5,880 bases of DNA from Methanobacteriota archaeon (GTDB lineage Archaea; Halobacteriota; Bog-38; Methanoflorentales; Methanoflorentaceae): NCBI GenBank assembly GCA_003170935.1, contig PMYA01000171.1:1-5880 (forward strand). The letters run 5' to 3'. The stretch's first letter is position 1; every line of letters starts with the position of its first letter. Shown piece after piece: positions 1 to 5,539 of this stretch. The notes under the pieces are model-generated. The model saw only the letters and a list, made by a program, of their open reading frames with translations. It was not told where the DNA came from and did no database searches. The translations under genes were made by a program, and so were the position numbers.

Positions 1-80
1 AGGAGGCCATCGCAACTGCACGTATTCACGACGGTCGAGAGGTCGTGTTTCTTGCCGCACTCGATACATTCTAAATCCAT
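1..80 (-). CDS. thrC: N-terminus of probable threonine synthase (partial, runs off the left edge)
   Basis: Read on the minus strand from an ATG at 80, this frame stays open to the window edge (26 codons plus 2 bases). It starts MDLECIECGKKHDLS and continues to an NTCSCDGLL segment. A CxxC pair followed about 13 residues later by a CxC and a GLL-type end is what I recall of the short zinc-ribbon-like N-terminus of archaeal PLP-dependent threonine synthases, which convert O-phosphohomoserine to threonine in the cytoplasm. Its ATG lies 4 bases past the alaS stop, and a short AGGT Shine-Dalgarno-like sequence sits inside the last alaS codons, so it is very likely cotranscribed with alaS. Only the N-terminus is visible; the PLP-binding lysine domain is outside the window. 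Another zinc-ribbon protein cannot be excluded. Confidence 0.62.
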   Translation of the reverse strand, partial: MDLECIECGKKHDLSTVVNTCSCDGL

Positions 81-84
81 GTCG

Positions 85-91
85 TCAACCT
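85..91 (-). promoter_or_regulatory. Ribosome binding site for the thrC-like gene, inside the end of alaS
   Basis: On the minus strand the last bases of alaS read AGGTTGACGACATG, where TGA is the alaS stop and ATG starts the next gene. AGGT can pair with the archaeal 16S 3' end and lies 7 bases before the ATG. This fixes the downstream start and suggests that translation of the two genes is linked. Confidence 0.45.
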
Positions 92-3015
92 GTTTGTCCT
101 ATCGCTTCAAGTTGCTCGCGCACGAGTTTCTTAGCCTCGTTTACGGCTTCGTTGATCTTATCTGCGTATGGGCCGCCTCCTTGCGCCCGGTCAGGCCGCC
201 CTCCTCCACTCCCACCAAGTAAGCTACACGCTTTTTTTACTATTATAGCTGCGTTCAAGCCTTTTTTCACTACATCCGTGCCCACCCTAACAACAATGCT
301 TGCTTCTCCCCCACGTACTCCTCCGAGGATAACCACAGCGTTGTCGTTTAGCAGTTCCTGTGAGGTATGCAGAAGCTCTTTTATGTCAGCATCAATGCAG
401 CAAAGGATTTTAATTAGGTGGTTTCCGGGTTGTATCGGCTCCACAATCTGAACTGTGGGGGGCATAACTTCCGCTACTGCAGTAGCTGCTGACGGAGAGA
501 CTTTAACCTCAGTTAACCTTTTAAATGCAGCATCCAGCGATGAAAGCCTATTAGCGACGGTTTCTAGATCCCCTGCACTGAGAGCTTCCTGCGCTTCTTT
601 CACCGATATATACTCAGATGCCAAAGACGTGAACTTTGCTCTACTCCCCTTTAGCTCTTCATTTTCCTTGCCTCTTTGCTTCCATTCCTCAAAGAAGCGA
701 CCTACAGTAACAGGGAGTTGTTCTGCTGGGACTCGCAGCGTTTGAGACGATTCGCCAAGGATCGTATCACGTCGCTGATCGTACTTTAAGGCAGCGACTC
801 CAGCAGCAAATTCGAAGCGTTCAACTCCATCTTGTATTCGCTCCGTCCTGATGATTCGCAATGGTCCGACTTTTCCAGTGCTGGTCATATGGGTTCCGGC
901 GCATGCCTGGATATCGTCGCCGACTTGCACAGTTCGAATAATCTCCCCTGGTGGCACTCCACCCTGGTAAAGAGCAAATCCGTATGTCTGTTCTGCTTCG
1001 TTACGATCCATCCACTGAGTCTCTACCGCTGTGTCGGCCATAATCATTTCATTGGCTCTAAGCTCAATTTCTTTCCTTTCGTCATCAGTTACTTTCTTGT
1101 AGTGCGAAACGTCAAGGCGCGAGCTTTTGACCCCTTTCTGTGCCCCTTCTTGCCAAATGTGGCCCCCCAATTCATCTCTAATAGACGCTAGAAGAATGTG
1201 TGTCGCAGTATGATGTCGGGCTAGAGATTGCCTTCTTTTTACGTCTATATCTCCTGTTACTTGATCACCAACCGAAAAAGGTTCGACGTCTTCAACTTCG
1301 TGTATGATCGCATGCCCCTGAAGTCGTGCTAGACGTACTCGGACTATCTTTCCTGATGGTGCTGTAATATAACCTGTATCTTCTGGTTGTCCGCCGCCAC
1401 CCGGGTAGAATAACGTTTTATCCAGAATAATGCCATCATCCACTAACCCAACGATATGAGCTTTGAAGTTCGTCTGTTCAGGTTCGTCGTAGAACAGTCG
1501 ATGGGTCACAGGCAAGCTCTGAACGGCTTCAGCGGCTAATTCTTCGACTTCTTTTACCCGTTCGTGCGTAGCTGCGACTAGTGAATAAAAATCATCCGGC
1601 AATTCGACGCTTGCACCGAATTCCTTAGCTACATCTTTGACGGTCTCTGGAGGCACACCATAAGTGTCATACATTTTAATGACCTCAGCAACGGGAAAAC
1701 TCTGTCCTTTATAACGTTGCGCCACGCCTGATACACGTCTCGTACCCTTATCTATAGTACTCCTGTACTTCTCAGTTTCATTTTGTATTATGTCAATTAA
1801 GGTATCCGCCCGCTCTGCATATTTAGGGAAAGCATTGAGGTCTTCTATCTGTTTCAGGATGATCTTTTCCAACGGGATAACAGAATCTAAACCCTGCAAC
1901 GAGCGAAGCACCTTTCTTATCACTAGCCGAGCGAGATATCCAGCTTTCACGTTGGACGGGACTATCCCGTCACCTAACATAAAAACAAGGCACCGAGAAT
2001 GATCAGCAATTGTGTACAAAGTCTCAATAGGCTCTACGATTCTTACCAGGTCGTCAACAGCGATGCCTATACTTTTAGCAACTCTTTTCCGCAGATCGAG
2101 CAGATTAGAAGCGTTTAGGTCAACCATGCCAGCAAATCGCGCATTCTGGGCTAAAATATGTGAATAATAGGGGTCTTCAAGTGAGTGCTCAAGGCCAGTA
2201 CACTCAATCAGATAGTTTACGATGTCTGGCATAACGGCGTCATATATCGTAGGCATGCCGTTACCTGCCCATACCATACGTTCTAAGCCATAACCCGTAT
2301 CAACGATCGACTTTTTCATTTGCGTATAGCACTCGTCTTTGATCATCACCCCAGTTTTTGATCGCTCCATATCCATAAAAACGAGTGTTGCAAGCTCTAA
2401 ACCACCAACAAGCACCTCCAAAGAGATCCCAGCATTACCGCCACCCGCCCAAGGAGTCTCCTTATAAGTAATAGCGGCGGGTTCTGCTCCAAGTTCGTGT
2501 AACAGACTATCGCAATACTGCACAGTTTCGTTTTTCCAATAGATTTGGCAATCGGGATCATTAAATGCATGATGGGCCATCATTTCAAAGTTAGTTAGGT
2601 GCCTACCACTTTTCCCGACCGTATCAATGTCTTTCAGTCGAATGCAAGGTTGTGATATAGTGAGTGGGTTAGCTGGTGGGGGGATCTTACCGGAGGTTAC
2701 GAGCGGCTGAAAATCGTATATTGAAGCGTTAACTAACAGCACATCTTCCCTCCACCTAGCAATTACAGGGTACGGTAAGATGCGAACATGTCCCCGGCGC
2801 TCAAAAAACGACAGATAGGATTCCCTAAGGTCATTAAGGTCGCGTTTTTTCAAAACGGGAGCCCCGATAAACGTATACGGCGCGCACGGTGCATCACCAC
2901 ACGTTTTTTGCTCTTCTCGCGCCCAAAAGCGGCTGCCACAGCTTTCGCATGATTTGAGTTGGAAGTTATTGCTCAGATATTCAAGAGTGCCTAGGCTTAA
3001 CTGCTTATTTGACAT
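85..3015 (-). CDS. alaS: Alanyl-tRNA synthetase, archaeal type (complete, 976 aa)
   Basis: A cytoplasmic class II synthetase that activates alanine with ATP, charges tRNA-Ala, and hydrolyses mischarged Ser/Gly-tRNA-Ala. The N-terminus has a zinc-ribbon-like four-cysteine module (C23, C26, C39, C44, with the typical CGDAPC segment), seen in archaeal but not bacterial AlaRS. The catalytic core follows: the RWREDVLLVNASIYDFQP region (about 87-104), SQPCIRLKDID with GRHLTNFEMMAHHAF (about 121-151), and GYGLERMVWA, motif 3 (241-250). The editing domain has FYPGGGGQP (536-544), HTATH (H602/H606) and CAGTH (C705/H709), so all four zinc ligands are present. The C-Ala domain ends with a GGSGGGRPDRAQGGG block (934-948). 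At 976 residues it is longer than the roughly 900-915 I recall for archaeal relatives; the extra length appears to lie in the linker around 750-862. ATG 3015 is chosen because it follows a TATA box closely and precedes the cysteine module by a normal distance. Confidence 0.98.
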   Translation of the reverse strand: MSNKQLSLGTLEYLSNNFQLKSCESCGSRFWAREEQKTCGDAPCAPYTFIGAPVLKKRDLNDLRESYLSFFERRGHVRILPYPVIARWREDVLLVNASIYDFQPLVTSGKIPPPANPLTISQPCIRLKDIDTVGKSGRHLTNFEMMAHHAFNDPDCQIYWKNETVQYCDSLLHELGAEPAAITYKETPWAGGGNAGISLEVLVGGLELATLVFMDMERSKTGVMIKDECYTQMKKSIVDTGYGLERMVWAGNGMPTIYDAVMPDIVNYLIECTGLEHSLEDPYYSHILAQNARFAGMVDLNASNLLDLRKRVAKSIGIAVDDLVRIVEPIETLYTIADHSRCLVFMLGDGIVPSNVKAGYLARLVIRKVLRSLQGLDSVIPLEKIILKQIEDLNAFPKYAERADTLIDIIQNETEKYRSTIDKGTRRVSGVAQRYKGQSFPVAEVIKMYDTYGVPPETVKDVAKEFGASVELPDDFYSLVAATHERVKEVEELAAEAVQSLPVTHRLFYDEPEQTNFKAHIVGLVDDGIILDKTLFYPGGGGQPEDTGYITAPSGKIVRVRLARLQGHAIIHEVEDVEPFSVGDQVTGDIDVKRRQSLARHHTATHILLASIRDELGGHIWQEGAQKGVKSSRLDVSHYKKVTDDERKEIELRANEMIMADTAVETQWMDRNEAEQTYGFALYQGGVPPGEIIRTVQVGDDIQACAGTHMTSTGKVGPLRIIRTERIQDGVERFEFAAGVAALKYDQRRDTILGESSQTLRVPAEQLPVTVGRFFEEWKQRGKENEELKGSRAKFTSLASEYISVKEAQEALSAGDLETVANRLSSLDAAFKRLTEVKVSPSAATAVAEVMPPTVQIVEPIQPGNHLIKILCCIDADIKELLHTSQELLNDNAVVILGGVRGGEASIVVRVGTDVVKKGLNAAIIVKKACSLLGGSGGGRPDRAQGGGPYADKINEAVNEAKKLVREQLEAIGQTG

Positions 3016-3024
3016 TTAACACAC

Positions 3025-3034
3025 GTCACGTGAC
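3025..3034. repeat. Perfect 10-bp palindrome between the alaS TATA box and its start
   Basis: GTCACGTGAC is identical to its own reverse complement. It lies 10-19 bases upstream of the alaS ATG and just downstream of the alaS TATA candidate, where a bound repressor would block RNA polymerase. That it is an operator is inference from position only; a 10-bp palindrome can arise by chance, although few would be expected in a 105-base gap. Confidence 0.35.
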
Positions 3035-3060
3035 AATTTCAGCTTAAAAAGGCTGAATTG
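3034..3060. repeat. Inverted repeat framing the alaS TATA box
   Basis: CAATTTCAGC (3034-3043) and GCTGAATTG (3052-3060) are reverse complements except for one extra T in the left arm, and are separated by 8 bases (TTAAAAAG) that hold the alaS TATA candidate. The left arm shares its first base with the end of the neighbouring palindrome. It could be a dimeric regulator site over the core promoter or simply AT-rich symmetry. Confidence 0.35.
3044..3052 (-). promoter_or_regulatory. Candidate TATA box for alaS (and thrC)
   Basis: Read on the minus strand this is CCTTTTTAA, centred about 32 bases upstream of the alaS ATG. With the usual archaeal spacing of about 25 bases, transcription would start near 3021, giving a leader of only a few bases. 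No Shine-Dalgarno sequence is seen before the ATG, which fits a nearly leaderless mRNA. Confidence 0.45.
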
Positions 3061-3083
3061 CCCTTTTTTTAGTAACTGGGTAG

Positions 3084-3096
3084 GAAAGTATTAAAA
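3084..3096 (+). promoter_or_regulatory. Candidate BRE/TATA element for the 67-aa gene
   Basis: GAAAGTATTAAAA has a purine-rich BRE-like half followed by a TATA-like half centred near 3093. This is about 28 bases before the ATG at 3121, so the predicted transcript begins at or within a few bases of the start codon. The absence of any Shine-Dalgarno sequence before that ATG supports a leaderless transcript. Confidence 0.5.
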
Positions 3097-3120
3097 CGTT
3101 GCGCAGCTTATTAAGACCGT

Positions 3121-3324
3121 ATGAGTGAAGAGAGAGCCACCGAAGACGCCCAAGACGTCGTAAAGAGGCTAAAGAAGCTAGTCGAGGCAGAATGTGGCCC
3201 CATCTTCATTTCTAAGATGCAAATCAGGGATCTTACAGATTTGTATAAGACGTATAAAAAGGAGTATGGCCCAGATTTTGCAGCTGAAGAGATACAAAAC
3301 AGGATTAAATCACATTTGCAGTAA
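3121..3324 (+). CDS. Small conserved-looking archaeal protein of unknown function (67 aa)
   Basis: I do not recognise the family. The 67 residues are strongly charged and mostly helix-forming, with no signal peptide, membrane helix or metal-binding cluster (a single cysteine, C25). The N-terminal 20 residues are rich in Glu, Asp, Arg and Lys. The middle and end (CGPIFISKMQIRDL at 25-38, then LYKTYKKEYGPDFAAEEI at 41-58) look like two or three amphipathic helices, as in a small binding or regulatory protein. It is supported as a gene by a BRE/TATA element at leaderless spacing, a clean ATG and TAA, and a length with protein-like composition. It is divergent from alaS and lies 60 bases before pdxS on the same strand, so read-through into pdxS is possible. 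A tie to either neighbour's function would be guesswork. Confidence 0.72.
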   Translation: MSEERATEDAQDVVKRLKKLVEAECGPIFISKMQIRDLTDLYKTYKKEYGPDFAAEEIQNRIKSHLQ

Positions 3325-3336
3325 AAAGCTACACAA

Positions 3337-3348
3337 GGTTTATCTTTT
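3337..3348 (+). promoter_or_regulatory. Candidate TATA box for pdxS
   Basis: GGTTTATCTTTT is centred about 42 bases before the pdxS GTG. The expected start of transcription is near 3368, leaving a short leader that contains the ribosome binding site. The same GGTTTATCT core stands before the minus-strand gene at 5506, which supports both as promoters. Confidence 0.42.
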
Positions 3349-3371
3349 CAGATGACTATAACCTCGACCAA

Positions 3372-3380
3372 GAGAGTGAT
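3372..3380 (+). promoter_or_regulatory. Ribosome binding site deciding the pdxS GTG start
   Basis: GAGAGTGAT precedes the start by 4 bases and can pair partly with the archaeal anti-Shine-Dalgarno sequence. The triplet just before the GTG is an in-frame TGA (3382-3384), so translation in this frame cannot begin further upstream. Confidence 0.5.
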
Positions 3381-3384
3381 TTGA

Positions 3385-4281
3385 GTGGACATTGAAAAAC
3401 TGCATCACGGAACCGAATTGGTGAAAAGGGGCTTCGCTAAGATGCAAAAAGGCGGGGTCATAATGGACGTGACCACGGCAGAACAAGCAATTATCGCCGA
3501 AAAGGCCGGAGCCGTTGCAGTAATGGCGCTTCACGCTGTTCCTGCAGACATACGCAAGGCTGGAGGCGTCGCGCGAATGGCCGACCCCTTAATAATCTCT
3601 GAGATCATCGATGCGGTTTCGATACCGGTGATGGCCAAGACAAGGATTGGCCATTTCATGGAAGCAGAGATTTTGGAAGCGCTTGGGGTCGATATGATCG
3701 ACGAGTCCGAAGTCTTGACCCCCGCTGATGAGCAATTTCACATTGATAAGCTCCGTTTTACCACACCGTTTATATGCGGCGCACGGGACCTTGGAGAAGC
3801 CCTAAGGCGGATTAACGAAGGCGCTGCGATGATTCGCACGAAGGGCGAAGCGGGAACTGGTGATGTATCAGAAGCTGTGCGACACATGCACGTTATTATG
3901 GGTAAGATAAGAGAGCTCAAAGGTAAATCTGAGCAAGAAATCGGCCTTGTAGCACGCGAAATTCAGGCACCCGCCGACCTAACATCTGAAACTGCTGAGA
4001 TGCAGAGATTGCCCGTAGTCAACTTCGCTGCAGGCGGTATCGCCACACCAGCCGATGCGGCACTTATGATGCGCATGGGCGCGGACGGGGTTTTCGTTGG
4101 TTCGGGAATCTTCAAATCAGAACAGCCTGAAGTGATGGCTAAGGCTATAGTTGAAGCGGTTAACAACTTTGACGATCCGAAGGCGTTAGCAGAGATCTCC
4201 AAAGGTCTAGGATTACCTATGAAAGGTTTGTCTGTAGGTCAGATACCTAAGGAAGAAATTTTGCAGACCCGCGGTTGGTAA
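3385..4281 (+). CDS. pdxS: Pyridoxal 5'-phosphate synthase subunit PdxS (298 aa)
   Basis: PdxS (PDX1/SnzP family) builds pyridoxal phosphate from ribose 5-phosphate, glyceraldehyde 3-phosphate and ammonia, the ammonia normally coming from the glutaminase PdxT. It is a cytoplasmic (beta/alpha)8 barrel that assembles into dodecamers. The protein is full length for the family and keeps its landmarks: [22 protein letters not shown] near the N-terminus (D28), the Schiff-base lysine K85 in [21 protein letters not shown] (106-116), the second catalytic lysine K153 in [26 protein letters not shown] and GSGIFKSE phosphate-site loops, and the terminal RGW. The GTG start is forced by an in-frame stop just upstream. 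One block reads [10 protein letters not shown], where the B. subtilis and plant proteins have ALERVPADIR as I recall them. No pdxT lies in the window. The identification is secure; activity is inferred from the conserved residues. Confidence 0.98.
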   Translation: MDIEKLHHGTELVKRGFAKMQKGGVIMDVTTAEQAIIAEKAGAVAVMALHAVPADIRKAGGVARMADPLIISEIIDAVSIPVMAKTRIGHFMEAEILEALGVDMIDESEVLTPADEQFHIDKLRFTTPFICGARDLGEALRRINEGAAMIRTKGEAGTGDVSEAVRHMHVIMGKIRELKGKSEQEIGLVAREIQAPADLTSETAEMQRLPVVNFAAGGIATPADAALMMRMGADGVFVGSGIFKSEQPEVMAKAIVEAVNNFDDPKALAEISKGLGLPMKGLSVGQIPKEEILQTRGW

Positions 4282-4305
4282 GGGAAGTATCCGACATCTA
4301 CCGGC

Positions 4306-4313
4306 ATATAAAT
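4306..4313 (+). promoter_or_regulatory. Candidate TATA box for an intergenic RNA
   Basis: ATATAAAT lies 25 bases past the pdxS stop. Its centre is about 26 bases before position 4336, where a perfect 10-bp stem begins, so a transcript from this box would start at the foot of the stem. No coding sequence follows at a useful distance. The BRE side is not a good match. Confidence 0.3.
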
Positions 4314-4334
4314 CCAATGCAAATCGGAGGTGTG

Positions 4335-4413
4335 GGGTCCTAGCAAGAATACTAAATTTGTTTTTAATCCTTGACGATTTTAGCTTTCTGACTTCATGCA
4401 CGGTTGCTAGGAC
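4335..4413 (+). ncRNA. Possible small structured RNA between pdxS and the convergent gene
   Basis: GTCCTAGCAA (4337-4346) and TTGCTAGGAC (4404-4413) are perfect reverse complements closing a 57-base loop. On the plus-strand RNA, two G-U pairs (4336/4414, 4335/4415) could lengthen the stem to 12 bp. A TATA-like box ends 21 bases before 4335, at the right distance for a start at the stem. I recognise no tRNA, SRP RNA, RNase P RNA or H/ACA pattern. TGACGA (4372-4377) and CTGA (4388-4391) resemble boxes C' and D of a guide RNA, but no matching C and D' boxes are found. The 3' end is unknown. Other explanations are terminal repeats of a tiny mobile remnant (no target duplication seen) or a hairpin in the pdxS 3' untranslated region. 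Confidence 0.3.
4357..4365 (+). terminator. T-rich candidate terminator for pdxS
   Basis: TTTGTTTTT lies about 75 bases after the pdxS stop. Archaeal termination often needs only a T-rich stretch on the coding strand, so this is the most likely end of the pdxS message. It lies in the loop of the stem described at 4337-4413, which weakens the idea of a longer RNA from this strand unless that RNA escapes termination. Confidence 0.3.
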
Positions 4414-4438
4414 TTAAATGAGAACTGGTTAGCGACCG
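4401..4438 (+). other. Alternative hairpin competing with the 4337-4413 stem
   Basis: On plus-strand RNA, CGGTTGCTAG (4401-4410) can pair fully with TTAGCGACCG (4429-4438) using eight Watson-Crick and two G-U pairs, closing an 18-base loop. The same bases form the 3' arm of the upstream stem, so the two folds exclude each other. The G-U pairs become A-C mismatches on the minus strand, so the fold favours plus-strand RNA. A switch is inference. Confidence 0.3.
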
Positions 4439-4448
4439 TTATCCGGGT

Positions 4449-4485
4449 AAAAAAGTTGCCGTGGATACGTGAACTCACGATCCAC
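4449..4485 (-). terminator. Hairpin plus T-run, candidate terminator of the 334-aa gene
   Basis: GTGGAT, A, CGTGA, AC, TCACG, ATCCAC (4461-4485) folds into a 6-bp and a 5-bp stem with a one-base bulge and a tight loop. On the minus strand, downstream of the stop at 4502, the hairpin is followed after 6 bases by six T (complement of 4449-4454). This is the geometry of an intrinsic terminator. In archaea the T-run may be the working part and the hairpin a 3'-end protector. Confidence 0.45.
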
Positions 4486-4501
4486 CGACGTATCATTGAA
4501 T

Positions 4502-5506
4502 TTAACGTAGTGACTGTACAAAATCACTAGCTTGCTTTCTCACTGCTGCAAGCAAGTCTGAGTAGTCTCGCAAAGAAACGGTAAGTGGTATCAGTTCACC
4601 TAGGGAGGACGTACTGGGCCACTGGGCCGGAGCAGGAGTGTTCAATACAACATAGTTCTGGTTTTGAATATTCGCCGTTTCCAATATTTTCTCAAGCGCA
4701 AATATTGAACGGTTTTCAAATACGGGGATTATATATTCTTCAATTGTCGGAAACGCGTCGCCCTCACGCGTATAGTTTACGTACATCGTTGACTTAATTA
4801 ACCTATGGGGGGGGAATACGTCCTCGCTGCTAATATTAACGTAAGCCGCCGTATCCCATTCCGCTGAGCCGTAAAGCTCGCGCTGCATCCAATTGAGGTC
4901 AGTTCTTCGATTCAATGATTTCGCTATATCGACACATTTCAGCAGAATGATACTCAGAATCTCATTAGAGTCGAGGTCTTCTTTGACTTCCGCGATCTTT
5001 GTGGCTAGACTCTGTTCATCTATTACCGACTCAGCTGGCGTAATAGCCTCACTGTAATCTAAAGCAGTAAGCTCTTCATGAATCTCGACAGCCTGATCAG
5101 CACTGGCTGTAACTGCTGCCACATTAACGTTACCCTTAACTATTGTGGTCGTATCATGAGGAAGTTGCGGCGCGGGTGCGTCCTTCCTTTCCTCTAAATG
5201 TAAATCCTCAGTAAGGACAGATGTAGGTGAGTGAACAACGTCCTTCTCGGGTTCCTCCGAAAGCGGTATCGCTGTCGGTTCTGTTTTTGGGACAGCTATC
5301 TCTTCAAAGCTTTCGGTATCAATGGCTTCCTGATCGACGGACGTTCTAACTTCCTGTGCCGTCGAACTCCGTCTGCGGGCTCTAATAACTAACGCAACAG
5401 CAATGATTATTATCAAAACAGCCAACCCAATTGCTATAATAACTCCTGTGCTTTGAGAGAGCTGCAAGTTACTCGGCAGTTGGGGGACAGTCTGTAAGAT
5501 CGACAT
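4502..5506 (-). CDS. Membrane-anchored protein with an AbiTii-like C-terminal domain (334 aa)
   Basis: A single hydrophobic helix spans about residues 21-41 (GVIIAIGLAVLIIIIAVALV), followed at once by RARRR. This predicts a short outside N-terminus and a cytoplasmic C-terminus. Residues about 47-165 form a low-complexity linker rich in Glu, Asp, Pro, Thr, Ser and Val. The folded part, about 166-334, begins with helices holding ILLKCVDIAKSLNRR and LNWMQRELYG (to 213), then PPHRLI, a beta-rich middle, and FENRSIFALEKILETA (263-278). The order (alpha-helical LxxA block, W-x-x-x-E-L-x-G, later S-x-x-x-LE-x-L) resembles what I recall of AbiTii, a domain of lactococcal abortive infection and other defence-linked proteins; no search was run and the match is partial. 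No nuclease or protease motif is visible. It is convergent with pdxS, with no cotranscribed partner in the window. The start at 5506 is chosen over an ATG at 5644 because a GAGGTGA ribosome site and TATA box lie in between. Confidence 0.85.
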   Translation of the reverse strand: MSILQTVPQLPSNLQLSQSTGVIIAIGLAVLIIIIAVALVIRARRRSSTAQEVRTSVDQEAIDTESFEEIAVPKTEPTAIPLSEEPEKDVVHSPTSVLTEDLHLEERKDAPAPQLPHDTTTIVKGNVNVAAVTASADQAVEIHEELTALDYSEAITPAESVIDEQSLATKIAEVKEDLDSNEILSIILLKCVDIAKSLNRRTDLNWMQRELYGSAEWDTAAYVNISSEDVFPPHRLIKSTMYVNYTREGDAFPTIEEYIIPVFENRSIFALEKILETANIQNQNYVVLNTPAPAQWPSTSSLGELIPLTVSLRDYSDLLAAVRKQASDFVQSLR

Positions 5507-5510
5507 CAAA

Positions 5511-5517
5511 TCACCTC
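5511..5517 (-). promoter_or_regulatory. Strong ribosome binding site fixing the start of the 334-aa gene
   Basis: The minus strand reads GAGGTGATTTGATG; GAGGTGA is an almost ideal archaeal Shine-Dalgarno sequence 4 bases before the ATG at 5506. It rules strongly for this start and against the 46-residue longer reading from 5644, whose extra N-terminus does not look like a protein extension. Confidence 0.75.
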
Positions 5518-5539
5518 GGAAACTACTTATGAGTATAGA

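Noticed and set aside
152..745. Long plus-strand frames opposite the 3' part of alaS
   Set aside because: They are antisense shadows of alaS, with low-complexity Pro/Ser-rich translations and no start signals.
4372..4391. Box C/D guide RNA
   Set aside because: TGACGA and CTGA are spaced like C' and D boxes, but the first is an imperfect match, the C and D' boxes are missing, and a 10-bp closing stem is not typical of archaeal C/D RNAs.
4213..4401. 62-codon minus-strand frame across the end of pdxS
   Set aside because: It overlaps pdxS antisense and part of the structured intergenic region, has no ribosome site, and lies beyond the terminator of the 334-aa gene.
4337..4413. Miniature transposable element with 10-bp terminal inverted repeats
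   Set aside because: The flanks (GTGTGG and TTAAAT) show no target duplication, no second copy is in the window, and the size of 77 bp is very small. An RNA stem explains it as well.
4461..4485. T-arm of a tRNA on either strand
   Set aside because: The hairpin lacks the TTCRANY loop and no acceptor, D or anticodon arms are found at the right spacing.
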